Below are positions 33,380 to 42,947 of a DNA stretch of 43,206 bases, piece after piece. Source of the stretch: Bacillota bacterium (GTDB taxonomy: Bacteria; Bacillota; Clostridia; Acetivibrionales; DSM-2933); contig JAEYYB010000050.1 of the NCBI GenBank assembly GCA_023430975.1, positions 1 to 43,206 on the forward strand, read 5' to 3'. A model generated the notes under the pieces. The model had not been told where the DNA came from. It did not search any database and was given only the letters and a program-made list of their open reading frames with translations. The translations under genes and the position numbers were made by a program. Numbering within the stretch: position 1 is the stretch's first letter; each line of letters starts with the position of its first letter.

Positions 33380-34195
33380 ATGAAAAGATTTAAAATTGTA
33401 GGTATTATATTGCTAATAGCAAGCTTGGCATTTTCTTCTGTTGGATGCGGCGGTGTAGATAAGGAAGAAGTTAGCAAAGGTGAAATTATCAGCAGTGAGA
33501 AACCAAGCGACAAGCCAAGCGAAAATGGCGGTGAAGCCAGCGAAAAGCCAAGTGACAAGCCAAGCGATAAACCAAGTGAAGAGCCAAGTGAAACGACAGA
33601 TAAAAAGTTGGATTTGGGTAAAAATGAAGGTGACACATATAAGAACGACTATTTTGGGTTATCTGTAAAGCTTCCAAAAGATTGGAAGGTTTCCAGTGAC
33701 GAGGAAAAGAAACAAGTTTTAGATATGGGTAAACAAGTAGTGGCTGGGGACGATAAAACCAAGCAAGCCCAGGTGGAATTGGCAGAAAAAAAATCAGTAT
33801 ACCTGCTTATGCTTTCAAAGGTAGTAAAGACAGATATAGCATTGGGTAGCGACTATAAATTTGATAGTGGCAATTTTATGGTTATGGCGGAGAAACTGAG
33901 CTTTTTACAGGGAATAAACAAAGGAAGCGATTATTTGGATTATGTAAAAAAAGGGTTGCAGGATATGAAAACTCAAATGCCTTACAAGCTTGATAAGCCT
34001 ATATATTCAGAAAAAATCGGGGGCAAGGAATTCGCCGTTTTAGATGCAGTTTTGGATAATGAAGGGTTTAAGCTTACACAAAAATATTATGCATATGTCA
34101 TGAAGGGATATGCACTTGTATTTATAAGTACATCAACAAGTGAAGAAAACTCAAAAATTATTCAAGATATGCTGGATTCTGTAAAGTTTGAATAA
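33380..34195 (+). CDS. Lipoprotein with KPS-rich linker and PsbP-like domain
   Basis: A 271-residue protein. Residues 1-23 form a lipoprotein signal ending in SSVGC, with Cys23 as probable lipidation site. Residues ~38-75 are a low-complexity tract of KPSDKPSE-type repeats, a flexible linker. The rest begins YKNDYFGLSVKLPKDWKV, an opening often seen in PsbP-like or related extracytoplasmic domains, and ends with VFISTSTSEENSK. The function is unknown; a cell-surface or ligand-binding role is inferred. GGGGGA precedes the ATG. A terminator follows about 55 bases after the stop. Confidence 0.75.
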   Translation: MKRFKIVGIILLIASLAFSSVGCGGVDKEEVSKGEIISSEKPSDKPSENGGEASEKPSDKPSDKPSEEPSETTDKKLDLGKNEGDTYKNDYFGLSVKLPKDWKVSSDEEKKQVLDMGKQVVAGDDKTKQAQVELAEKKSVYLLMLSKVVKTDIALGSDYKFDSGNFMVMAEKLSFLQGINKGSDYLDYVKKGLQDMKTQMPYKLDKPIYSEKIGGKEFAVLDAVLDNEGFKLTQKYYAYVMKGYALVFISTSTSEENSKIIQDMLDSVKFE

Positions 34196-34249
34196 GATTA
34201 ATTGATTTATCACTTTTAATACTTTTAATATAATTCTAGTGATGATTAT

Positions 34250-34295
34250 TGAAAGAAGGCTTTGGGGTTTAAATAGCTGCAAGGCCTTCTTTTTA
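34250..34295 (+). terminator. Terminator of the lipoprotein gene
   Basis: AAAGAAGGC (34252-34260) pairs with GCCTTCTTT (34284-34292), with the stem running into a T tract. The loop is ~23 bases, which is longer than usual. Confidence 0.6.
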
Positions 34296-34308
34296 TGTCT
34301 GCGAAAGT

Positions 34309-34638
34309 TTGATTCTTTTAATTTTAAACTGCATTGGGGTGCACCAACAATCGGGATAGGTTACGAAGCCAGTAAGGGTACAATAGATATAAATCAGGCA
34401 TTATGCAGAATACCAAACAATGCAATATTCTGATGTTACATCTGGTGACCGAACAATTAAGGGAGCAGGAGAAGATATGTCAAAGAAACCTTACTACATC
34501 GGCAAGTACTATTATATTAAGTGGGCATACAATAATGTAAACTATTCAGTAAGACTTGAAAATGAGTCTGATTATGATGATGCAAAAGAATTTATTAGTT
34601 TGTATATTAAGGAATTAAAGAAATGGGAAAGCAAGTAG
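34309..34638 (+). pseudogene. Small unknown gene, possibly frameshifted
   Basis: One frame (to TGA 34433) reads FKLHWGAPTIGIGYEASKG and IDINQALCRIPNNAIF. A second frame overlaps it from 34420 and reads SDVTSGDRTIKGAGED, then KKPYYIGKYYYIKWAY. Joined near 34430 they would give one continuous polypeptide, which suggests a frameshift. Alternatively only the 53-residue ORF from ATG 34477 is real, since GGAG lies five bases before it. I do not recognise either part. The downstream gap to 34825 is AT-rich and holds only the ribosome site of the next gene. Confidence 0.4.
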
Positions 34639-34825
34639 TGCACCATTAATAGTTGTCTTACAAAATTTGCAACCTTTTTTGTAGAATTATAAAAAATTCA
34701 CAAAAATGGTTGCAAATTTTTGCTAAATATCGTAGTATAGTGTTAGTTTTTCCATATAATAGGTTTATGCTTGTTTTATAAATAAATATATTCTACTGGA
34801 TAAAAGTTTAGGGGGAGATCTAAAC

Positions 34826-36184
34826 ATGAAAAAAAAAGTTATGTTAAAAGGCAAGCTGCTGAGGGTATCAATCCTTCTTATTGCGATATTTACAGCTACA
34901 ATCTTTTTTATCACCAATGCCAATGTTAACAACTTAGTGGAGAATAATGCATCAGCAAAATTGGACAGCATATCATTTCTAGGGATGGATATCATTGAAA
35001 GTAAATATTATGGTGATTGGAATTTAAAGAATGGTAAGCTTTTTATTGGAGAAAATCTCATAAACGATAACTTTGAAGTTGTGGATGCGATTAAAGAAAA
35101 AACCGGAGCACTTGCAGCCATATATCTTGGCGAAGAAAGTGTAGCAACAAATGTTCTGGATGGGAATGGGAAGAGAACAGTTGGGTCCAAGGTATCCAAT
35201 GAGGCTGCTGAAAGAGTTTTAAAAACTGGTGATACCTATGTAGGAACAGAAGATATATTTGGTCAAAAATATAATGTGAAATATGAACCTATAAAAGATA
35301 ATATGGATACAGTGATTGGAACATGGTTTGTGGGTGTACCAAAAATCGATGTTAGTAGCGAGGATGGAAAAATAAAGCAAATGCGGACTTCCATTATTGT
35401 CATTTCCGTATTATGTGGCCTACTAGGCTGTATAATATTGATGATCTATTCAAAAAAATATCTTAAAGATATAGATACATTAAATGTCTCATTCCTTGGA
35501 TCAAGTTCAAACAGTAGTAAAGCACAACAAAAGGTTTTAAGGATGTCATTACTCCTTATAGGAACATTTGTTGTAATTTGGTTTGTCATACAGGGCTTTA
35601 CAATTGGTAATGTTGTTAATAAAATTGTAGACAACAATGTAAAAGATAAGTTGAATGCCGCCTCAGAATTAGGATATATGCTTATTGAAGAGAAATATAA
35701 GGGAGATTGGTCAATTATTGATAATAAGCTGTACAAAGGCACAACTTCTTTTAACGGTAATGATGCAATGGTAGATATAATTGGTTCTATTACAGAATCC
35801 CGTTCAACTATTTTTATGGACGATACAAGAATATCAACAAATATCTTAAATGCTGATGGCACAAGGGCTGTAGGAGCTAAAGCATCTTATGAAGTTATAA
35901 ATACTGTTTTAAAAGAAGGCAAGGAATTTACAGGAGAAACTATTGATGGGGAAAAGAGTTGTATCACAAGATATATCCCGCTTTTGGATAACACTGGTAA
36001 AGTAGTTGGTATGTGGTTTACAGGCATCGACAAAAAATTTATAAGTGGTCAGATAACTGGTCTGAGGAAACCCATTACGCAGATTAGTATAATAGCTATT
36101 ATAATAGCATTTATGTCATTTTTATTCCTGTCCAGAAGGATGGTATATGATGTGGATAACTTTGATATCAAATTATCAGCCTGA
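34826..36184 (+). CDS. Tandem TM-Cache-TM protein without output domain
   Basis: A 452-residue membrane protein made of two homologous halves. Each has a membrane helix (about 12-30 and 237-258), a single Cache domain, and a second helix (about 192-212 and 418-438). Equivalent segments are ESKYYGDWNLKNGKLF / EEKYKGDWSIIDNKLY, TNVLDGNGKRTVGSK / TNILNADGTRAVGAK and VIGTWFVGV / VVGMWFTGI. Cache domains sense small extracellular ligands. Normally a HAMP, kinase or chemoreceptor domain follows, but here the protein ends eleven residues after the helix. AGGGGGAG precedes the ATG. It may act through a partner protein or as a ligand sink. Confidence 0.8.
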   Translation: MKKKVMLKGKLLRVSILLIAIFTATIFFITNANVNNLVENNASAKLDSISFLGMDIIESKYYGDWNLKNGKLFIGENLINDNFEVVDAIKEKTGALAAIYLGEESVATNVLDGNGKRTVGSKVSNEAAERVLKTGDTYVGTEDIFGQKYNVKYEPIKDNMDTVIGTWFVGVPKIDVSSEDGKIKQMRTSIIVISVLCGLLGCIILMIYSKKYLKDIDTLNVSFLGSSSNSSKAQQKVLRMSLLLIGTFVVIWFVIQGFTIGNVVNKIVDNNVKDKLNAASELGYMLIEEKYKGDWSIIDNKLYKGTTSFNGNDAMVDIIGSITESRSTIFMDDTRISTNILNADGTRAVGAKASYEVINTVLKEGKEFTGETIDGEKSCITRYIPLLDNTGKVVGMWFTGIDKKFISGQITGLRKPITQISIIAIIIAFMSFLFLSRRMVYDVDNFDIKLSA

Positions 36185-36195
36185 ATACAAGTGCC

Positions 36196-36690
36196 TTACT
36201 GGGATTTGTGATTACTCCACATTATAATATTGGCACTTGCTAATTCTACTGCTGTGTTTTTATCCTTACCTACTTTTACTATAACGTTCCCATTTTCAAC
36301 ATCGCATGTTATATAAAAATTATAGCGTTTATTCTGTCTGGGATAATAAATATGCTGTTTTGGACCTTTGGGCGAGGGATTTTTGATCTTGCCCACAGGT
36401 AATGCCCTGCAATAAGCCAAAATACCACCTATATCAGAAGTGGCAGGGACTTTGGATGGGATTTGTAATGGAACATATAATTTATGATCGGTAACACTTT
36501 TTGTAATGTAACCACGCTCTATTGCATTTGCAGCACTGTTTGCAATCATTTTTGCGACGATTTCATCAGTTTTGGCAAGTGCGTTATTACCAGAGCTGAT
36601 GGAAAATGAAATGGAGAGCACTAGTATTAATATAATAGGAAGAATTTTTACTATATTATATAGTGTGTTTTTATTATAAAGTTGTTTCAA
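36196..36690 (-). CDS. Hypothetical secreted or membrane-anchored protein
   Basis: A 164-residue protein with an N-terminal hydrophobic segment (roughly residues 12-32, ILPIILILVLSISFSIS), likely a signal peptide or anchor. The rest is an unrecognised domain with ITKSVTDHKLYVPLQIP, KGPKQHIYYPRQNKRYNFYI and NVIVKVGKDKNTAVELA. TTG 36690 is preferred, with AAGGAGGG eight or nine bases upstream; the ATG at 36717 overlaps no ribosome site. It is convergent with the tandem Cache gene, only 11 bases away, and divergent from the dockerin gene. Confidence 0.6.
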   Translation of the reverse strand: MKQLYNKNTLYNIVKILPIILILVLSISFSISSGNNALAKTDEIVAKMIANSAANAIERGYITKSVTDHKLYVPLQIPSKVPATSDIGGILAYCRALPVGKIKNPSPKGPKQHIYYPRQNKRYNFYITCDVENGNVIVKVGKDKNTAVELASANIIMWSNHKSQ

Positions 36691-36898
36691 TTTATACACC
36701 CTCCTTAGTTCTTTCAAAATTTGTAATCTAATTATATCACTTTTCCATTTTTATAGGGTTATCCTGCGTCATCTTCTATACTTACAAAAAATAAAATAGC
36801 ATAGATTCCAGATTATATATAATGATATAATAAGACAAAGCATACAAAAATATGCTATATTTAGCAATAGATAATATGAATACATATGGAGGTTAGAA

Positions 36899-38775
36899 AT
36901 GGTTCTCAAACAAAAAAAGCGTATAACTTTATTTTGCATCATTGCACTATTAATTAGTGCTGCATTATCATTAACTGCAGTAGCTGATCAAACTACTGTG
37001 AAAATTTTCGGTATAATAATTGATAACGATTTAAATCTTAATCCAGGAGAAAAAACTGAACTCAAAGCAGATTTTAAGGTTGAGATTGAGGAGTTATCTA
37101 TCACAACTTACACAGACTCTAATGGTCTTTTTGAATTGAAAGACATTCCTGTAAGTGATGAGCCGTACAGTATGAAAATATCGAAAGAAGGTTACCTTCA
37201 AAGGACAGTGCAAATTATTGGCCTAAATTCTCAAACTACTTCGATAAATGTTTTGATAAATATGTGGCTTGGTGATATTGTACAGGATAACGGTATAAAC
37301 ATGTCGGATTTTATTGAATTGGCAAAATGCTTTAATTCTTCAAAAGGTGATAATAACTACAGAGATAATTGTGATTTGAATAAAGATAACGTGATAAATG
37401 TCCTTGATATTATGGCTATTGCCAAACATTTTAACATGGAATATCCACCGGCTTCTTTTTCACCTGTAACAAATGTAATTTCCGTAGAATTGGTTAAACA
37501 GAGTTTGGTTGAAGTTAGTTTTAATAATGCTGTCACTGCAGATAATGTAAAAAACATTAACTTTTATTGGAATACAGATGGTGTTGAAGGAAATGATAAA
37601 TACTGTGCTGATTCGATTAAACCTGTAACAGTAATTGATGAAAAGACATTGATGGTTAATTTTAGTGCAAATAATATTGGTGCAGATATAACTTACTTTT
37701 TCGTATCAGGAATGAAAGATTATTATGAGAATCTAATTCCAACAAAGAAGTTTTTGATAAGTAATATTCCTGATACTCCAGCAGAGCTGATTGACGCACA
37801 AGCAGATGGAGATGCAGCAATTAAAATGTCCTTTGCCAAACCTTTGAACCCTGATTCGGTTAACACTGCTAACATTAAAATGAAGGGCCCGAGTGGTGAG
37901 GATGTTACTATTCGCAGCACGGTTCTTGATAATACAAAGAAAATAGTTACTCTATATTTTGAAACTCAGCCTGGAGGTAATTATACAATATCCTTAAGTA
38001 ACCTTTGTGCGGATACAGGTATAAAGATTCCCACCCAAAATGTTATTGTATCAATAATAGATACGACTCCCATAAATAGTGTCAGTGTATTTCCGGTAAA
38101 CTCAGGTAAGGACGATAACAATAAATTTCTGCCTGACTATGCAATAATCAAGTTCCCTGAAGCTATGTTAACAGCAGGAGCATTTTCTATTGCAGATAAA
38201 AGTAAATATTACATTGCAGTATCAGGCAATAGTGCATCAGTTACATATTCAGCACTTAATGAAAAAGATACATTGACTGTTATAGATGACAGGACTGTAA
38301 AAATAACATTTTCAGAAGATAAGTTTTTAGAGGGTGACTTTAATAACAGTACATTATATATGAAGGTAGCTCTTGTTGCAGACAAAGCAGGAAATATAAA
38401 TCCTGTACCGATATATAATACTGCAACTGCTACTGAGTTAAATAATTACTATGATATTACAAAGGCTAGTGTTAAAATGATAGATTTAAGAACGATAACA
38501 ATCTCTGTTGATAGGTTGATGATATAACATTTAACAAAGCATTAGGAATTGTTGTAGCAGGAGACTTTATTGTACGAAATAGTGTAAACACATATTATGG
38601 GAAAGGTGCTTGGGAATTTGGGGAATCCAATGTATACATGATAGAATTTAGTGGTCTGGTTGATTCATCGTTTACAATATCCACAGTGTCTGCACCTCAA
38701 ACAGAAGATATATTTGCTAACAAATTATCTGTGGCATCAAATATCCCTATTTCAAGTTTATTAGATTTAAACTAA
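36899..38775 (+). pseudogene. Dockerin + Ig-like secreted protein gene, frameshifted near its 3' end
   Basis: The uninterrupted frame ends at TAA 38525-38527 (542 residues). A signal peptide (1-29) is followed by a CarboxypepD_reg-like module (VKIFGIIIDNDLNLNPG to KISKEGYLQRTV). Next comes a dockerin with repeats beginning DIVQDNGINMSD and DLNKDNVINVLD. Then follow Ig-like repeats resembling those of the S-layer gene downstream: FYWNTDG and IPTKKF here, VFWNTDG and VPTKKF there. After the TAA another frame continues without a break for 83 codons (38524-38775), starting ITFNKALGIVVAGDFIV and finishing the Ig domain. Loss of one base near 38520 explains this. No slippery heptamer is present. 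GGAGG lies six bases before the ATG. Confidence 0.75.
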
Positions 38776-38890
38776 AATATTTAAATAGTTGAAGTAGGCA
38801 TGAATGCAAAAGACTTTCTTTATAGAATAGCTTTAGTTTTGTATCTTTAGCTTTTGCTTGAATAATTGAATAACAAACGATTTGCTTTAT

Positions 38891-38932
38891 AAGGTGCCTC
38901 TTATGTAGTATAATACAAGAGGCACCTTTATT
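38891..38932 (+). terminator. Terminator after the frameshifted dockerin gene
   Basis: AAGGTGCCTCTT (38891-38902) and AAGAGGCACCTT (38917-38928) form a perfect 12-bp stem with a 14-base loop and a short T-rich tail. It separates the dockerin gene from the S-layer gene promoter. The stretch 38776-38890 shows no gene. Confidence 0.75.
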
Positions 38933-39011
38933 GGATTTCCTGAAATATTACACAATATATCATCAATTATTTCAGTTCTGTTACATTTTCTTTACACTTA
39001 TTTTCAATGTG

Positions 39012-39040
39012 TTGACTCTAAAATATTGCTCTGATATAAT
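39012..39040 (+). promoter_or_regulatory. Strong sigma-A-type promoter of the S-layer gene
   Basis: TTGACT at 39012-39017 and TATAAT at 39035-39040 are separated by 17 bases. Transcription should start near 39047, giving a leader of about 140 bases, long for this window and consistent with control of mRNA stability or translation. Confidence 0.85.
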
Positions 39041-39050
39041 TTGTCTTGAA

Positions 39051-39149
39051 TCAAGATAGGTGATACATGCCAAGTATCTTGAGTAAATAATTTTAGGTCG
39101 GGCTATAAAATAGACGGAAAAGGCGTATCTCGACCGTATTTTAAAAGCC
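39051..39149 (+). promoter_or_regulatory. Structured 5' leader of the S-layer mRNA
   Basis: TCAAGATA and TATCTTGA (39051-39082) form an end hairpin close to the predicted 5' end. Downstream, GGCT-TAAAATA-GG (39101-39117) can pair with CC-TATTTTA-AGCC (39134-39149). GGTCG (39096-39100) can pair with CGACC (39131-39135), which uses bases needed by the other stem, so two mutually exclusive folds are possible. No intrinsic terminator is seen in the leader, and I matched no known riboswitch. Confidence 0.5.
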
Positions 39150-39189
39150 TTATTCCAAATTACAAAAATTACAAGGAGGAATTGAGAGT

Positions 39190-42100
39190 ATGAAAAATCT
39201 CAAGAAGATGTTATCGGTTATCGTAGTTATTGCAATGCTTGCTACTACTATGATACCAGCATTTGCTGCTGATACAGCTGCTGCTCCAAAGACTGATGCT
39301 GAAATAGCAAAAGGTTTGGGAGTTGTTATCGGTGGAAACGATGGAATTACAGAAGATTATTTGAAGGCAACAACACAAAGGTACCAATCAGCAATTATTT
39401 TCCTCAGGTTGTTAGGTCTTGAAGCTACAGCTAAAGATTTTGACGCTAGTAAAGATAACTTTACTGATGCAAAATTATTAGCTGCAGATATGCAGAAATA
39501 TCTTGGTTACCTCAAAGCTAATCCTCAATATGGATGGATTGGATCAGGTAACGGAAAATTCGATCCTACTTCAGCTACTTCAGCTCAGGCATTCTACAAA
39601 GTATTGCTTGAAGGATTGGGTTACAAATGTACAGTAGGTGATGTAAAAGGTGATTTCGACTACGCTGATACAATAACTTTTGCTGCTTCAAAAGGATTAA
39701 CAAAAGTTGCTAGCGTAACAAAATTCACAAACGCTGATTTAATAACAGCTGTTTTAGAAGCATTACCACTTGAAAAGAATGGCACTGGAAAAACTCTTCT
39801 TAAGACTATAGTTGAGTCAGGTGCTATTAAAGAAGAAATAGCTAACGAATTCATGCCAGATGCATTAGTTCTTAAGAGTGCTGTTACTTCCGCTGTTTAC
39901 AGCGTAACTGCTACTAATGGCCAGTTAACAGTTGTTTTGACAGAAGACGTTGGAGCTAATCCAGCTGATGCTGACTTTACAGTAACTCAGGCTATCAACG
40001 GTGCTGCTGCTACTACAGTAACAGGTACTGTTTATGGTTACACTTATGCTACAAAGACTGCAGTTATCAACGTTCCAGTTGTTGCTGAAGCATCTGAAGA
40101 GCAGAACGTAGTATACTCAGTAAAATATAAGGACACTACAGCTGTAACTGCTCCTGCAGTTGTTGTAGGTGCTTCTTTCGGAATTAAAGATGTTGTTGAA
40201 CCAAGCTTAAAGTTAATAAAAGTTAACTTAAATAAAGATTATGATTCAGCAAAAGATACTTTCACAGTTTACAAGACTTCAGATACTGCTGCTACTGTAG
40301 CACAGACTGTTAAGGCTGTTACTGGAAATTCAAAACAGGTATTGGTAATCGCAACTGGAACATATGAAGCAGATGTTGATTACACTGTAAAATTAACAAG
40401 AGATGGCAAAGATTACACTAAAGCATTTAAAGTAGCTGCTGATACTGCTGTTCCACAGATAGTTAAGGCTGAAGCTATCGGTAACAAAATAATCAGAGTT
40501 AAATTCTCTGAGCCAGTTCAAAATGCAGATGCATTTGTTGCTGATGCACTTGATGCAACAAAATTATTATACAATTTCAAAATTGGAGATGCTGCAGTTA
40601 GCGGTACAACAGCTGCAACAATACCTGCTGATACAGCAGCAAATAAATTTTTAGCTAATAAAGTAGGTTCAACTACTGACGAAGATATCGTTGTATCAGA
40701 TGATTTGACAAGTGTTGATTTTGTATTGAACAACGCACTTGCAACTGGTGAATATACTTTAGCTATGCTAAAGAGTGGAACTAACGTGAAAGACTATGCA
40801 GGTTATGAAGTTCCTTTGACAAGCACAAAATTTTCAGTTAATTTATCATTGACAGCAGCACAGGCTGAGAAGTTGACTGTAAACAGCAGATCAGAAGTTG
40901 CAATTGACTTCACTGGCCCAATTTCTTCACCAGAGTTGTCATATGTATTCTGGAACACAGACGGATCAGATTCAAACAGCTATAAAACAGCAAGTGCTGT
41001 AGCTAAAACATCTGATACAAAATATACTTTCTCATTTACTACAAACGTAATACCAACAGGTAAAGTATACTTCTTTGTAAAAGGTGTTGTAGATGCATAC
41101 GGAAATGCAGTTCCAACCAAGAAATTTGAAGTTAATGTTGGAACAGATGCTATAGCTACAACTACTATAACTGTAGACAATGAAACAACAGTAAAAGTTA
41201 AATACTCAAAAGACATGCAGAATGGTACTGCTACAAACTCAGGAGCAACTGGTGATGTAGCTAACAAATCACACTATACAATTAAGAAGGCTGACGGAAC
41301 AGCAGTAACAATAAACACAGCTGCTTATGTAAGTGCAGATAAGACAGTTACATTGACACTTGCTGATACAATGTCAGGAAACTGCACAATCAGCATAAGC
41401 GGAGTTTTAGACCTTGTTGGTCAGGCTGTTCAGGCTGTTTCAAACCAGACTATATCATTCACTGATGTAACTGCACCAACTGTATCAAAAGTATATGCAA
41501 GTGGAAATAAGATTTATGTAATAGCAAGCGAAGCTTTAGCTACTTCAGGTGCATACTCTGCTCTTACTGTAGGTAACTATAAGTGGACTAATCCAAATGG
41601 TGCTACTGCGGTTACATCATTATCAGATTTACCTTCAGGAACAACAATAGCAGTATCATCAGAAGATAGCAAAGCAATAGTTATCACACTTCCTACTGGA
41701 ACAACAGTTGGAGCTAGTGCAACATTACAGTTTGGGTATATTTCAGGAAGCACAATCAAAGGCGTTGCAGACGTTGCTGGAAACGTAATGTTAATAGGTA
41801 CAAGCAAAACAGTTGCAACTGAACCTATAGCAACAATTGATGGTCAGGAATTAAAGATTACTTCATCATCAACATTCAGAGTTAAAGTTAAACCATATGA
41901 CTCCGTATCTGGTGAAGGACAGAAACTCAACAATGTATCACCAATAGATTTCAGATATACATTAAAAGGTGATGAAGATACTGCAACAGGTGGACTCCAA
42001 TTTACTGATGCTCATGCAAATACTAAGACACCTTCAACAGCAAAACTTGTTGATGTAGATGGAACACAGTATATTGAATTTACTTTAGCATCAGGTGATT

Positions 42101-42885
42101 CATTCACCAGTGGAACAACATTGGGTGATTTCTATGTTAAGACAAAAGCAACTCCTATTTCAACAAATACTGTTACAGCATTAGGTGCAACTATAGTAGC
42201 AGATAAAGTATCAGCACCTTGCAGTTCAACATCATTCACAACTTCAATTAAGTCAGTTGCTATACTTGATGCAAATCATGTTAATGTAATACTTGATGGT
42301 GAAGTTGACAGTGCTAATGCGAAGCTTTTAGCTAAACAGTTACAGTTATCGCAAACAATAGGCACTACTACTACTACAATAACTGTTGATGATAATAATT
42401 CAGATATAGTAGGTTCTGGTTTGAGTAGCGTTATATCGCTCGCAACTTCTAATATTGATATAACTTACTCAGTTTTGGTTAAGACATTACCAACACAGTA
42501 TATTACAGCATTAGATAAGAACAACCAAGCTATTGTTGCTAATACTACTGGATTAACTGCATCAGCTGCATTCATGGTTAAGTCAATAGAAAAGTCTGGT
42601 AGCGATATAGTAATTACATTCAATATGGTTCCAAAGTTACCAAGCACAATTTCAGTTACAGCTTCAGCTGATCAGAAGTCAGTTGTATTAGGAAACATTG
42701 GTACAATATCTGGATTTACTGATGCGGTTGTTACTTCTGGTAACATAACAGTAAATGGTATGACATTAGTAGTAACTGGTGTTACCGGTGCTAGTACAGA
42801 CAAGACATTCACACCTGATTCAGCATTCACAAACAATGCAGGATCATCAGTTAATACTGATGTTAAAGCTTATGCAACATTCTAA
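39190..42885 (+). CDS. S-layer-like surface protein with Ig-like repeats
   Basis: A secreted protein of 1231 residues. The signal peptide ends at AFA (residues 1-27). Residues ~30-220 resemble degenerate SLH domains (YQSAIIFLRLLGLEAT, GNGKFDPTSATSAQAF, FYKVLLEGLGYKC), probably the wall-binding part. The remainder is Ala/Thr/Ser/Val-rich with many SbsA-type Ig-like domains, e.g. KVRFSEPVQ-like cores IIRVKFSEPVQNADAF and VFWNTDGSDSNSYK. Strong promoter, long leader, AAGGAGGA nine bases from the ATG, simple biased codon choice and a strong terminator all fit a very abundant protein. This is probably the main S-layer subunit or a close paralogue. No catalytic domain was noted. Confidence 0.85.
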   Translation: MKNLKKMLSVIVVIAMLATTMIPAFAADTAAAPKTDAEIAKGLGVVIGGNDGITEDYLKATTQRYQSAIIFLRLLGLEATAKDFDASKDNFTDAKLLAADMQKYLGYLKANPQYGWIGSGNGKFDPTSATSAQAFYKVLLEGLGYKCTVGDVKGDFDYADTITFAASKGLTKVASVTKFTNADLITAVLEALPLEKNGTGKTLLKTIVESGAIKEEIANEFMPDALVLKSAVTSAVYSVTATNGQLTVVLTEDVGANPADADFTVTQAINGAAATTVTGTVYGYTYATKTAVINVPVVAEASEEQNVVYSVKYKDTTAVTAPAVVVGASFGIKDVVEPSLKLIKVNLNKDYDSAKDTFTVYKTSDTAATVAQTVKAVTGNSKQVLVIATGTYEADVDYTVKLTRDGKDYTKAFKVAADTAVPQIVKAEAIGNKIIRVKFSEPVQNADAFVADALDATKLLYNFKIGDAAVSGTTAATIPADTAANKFLANKVGSTTDEDIVVSDDLTSVDFVLNNALATGEYTLAMLKSGTNVKDYAGYEVPLTSTKFSVNLSLTAAQAEKLTVNSRSEVAIDFTGPISSPELSYVFWNTDGSDSNSYKTASAVAKTSDTKYTFSFTTNVIPTGKVYFFVKGVVDAYGNAVPTKKFEVNVGTDAIATTTITVDNETTVKVKYSKDMQNGTATNSGATGDVANKSHYTIKKADGTAVTINTAAYVSADKTVTLTLADTMSGNCTISISGVLDLVGQAVQAVSNQTISFTDVTAPTVSKVYASGNKIYVIASEALATSGAYSALTVGNYKWTNPNGATAVTSLSDLPSGTTIAVSSEDSKAIVITLPTGTTVGASATLQFGYISGSTIKGVADVAGNVMLIGTSKTVATEPIATIDGQELKITSSSTFRVKVKPYDSVSGEGQKLNNVSPIDFRYTLKGDEDTATGGLQFTDAHANTKTPSTAKLVDVDGTQYIEFTLASGDSFTSGTTLGDFYVKTKATPISTNTVTALGATIVADKVSAPCSSTSFTTSIKSVAILDANHVNVILDGEVDSANAKLLAKQLQLSQTIGTTTTTITVDDNNSDIVGSGLSSVISLATSNIDITYSVLVKTLPTQYITALDKNNQAIVANTTGLTASAAFMVKSIEKSGSDIVITFNMVPKLPSTISVTASADQKSVVLGNIGTISGFTDAVVTSGNITVNGMTLVVTGVTGASTDKTFTPDSAFTNNAGSSVNTDVKAYATF

Positions 42886-42910
42886 TAATAAGTGAATAAA
42901 TAATTCATAT

Positions 42911-42946
42911 AAAAAGGAGCAGGCTAAAGCCTGTTCCTTTTTTATT
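42911..42946 (+). terminator. Strong terminator of the S-layer gene
   Basis: AAAAAGGAGCAGGC and GCCTGTTCCTTTTT form a 14-bp stem (one G-T pair) with a TAAA loop, ending in six T. The group II intron begins within about five bases of the T run. Confidence 0.9.
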
Positions 42947-42947
42947 G

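Noticed and set aside
33490..33600. The KPSDKPSE tract as a DNA repeat of interest
   Set aside because: It is an in-frame low-complexity linker in a lipoprotein, common in surface proteins of this group.
38515..38530. Programmed frameshift in the dockerin gene
   Set aside because: There is no slippery heptamer, internal ribosome-like stimulator or obvious downstream structure; a simple one-base loss explains it better.
39051..39149. A c-di-GMP or other known riboswitch in the S-layer leader
   Set aside because: The conserved core sequences of the riboswitch classes I know were not found, and no terminator or sequestered ribosome site is evident.
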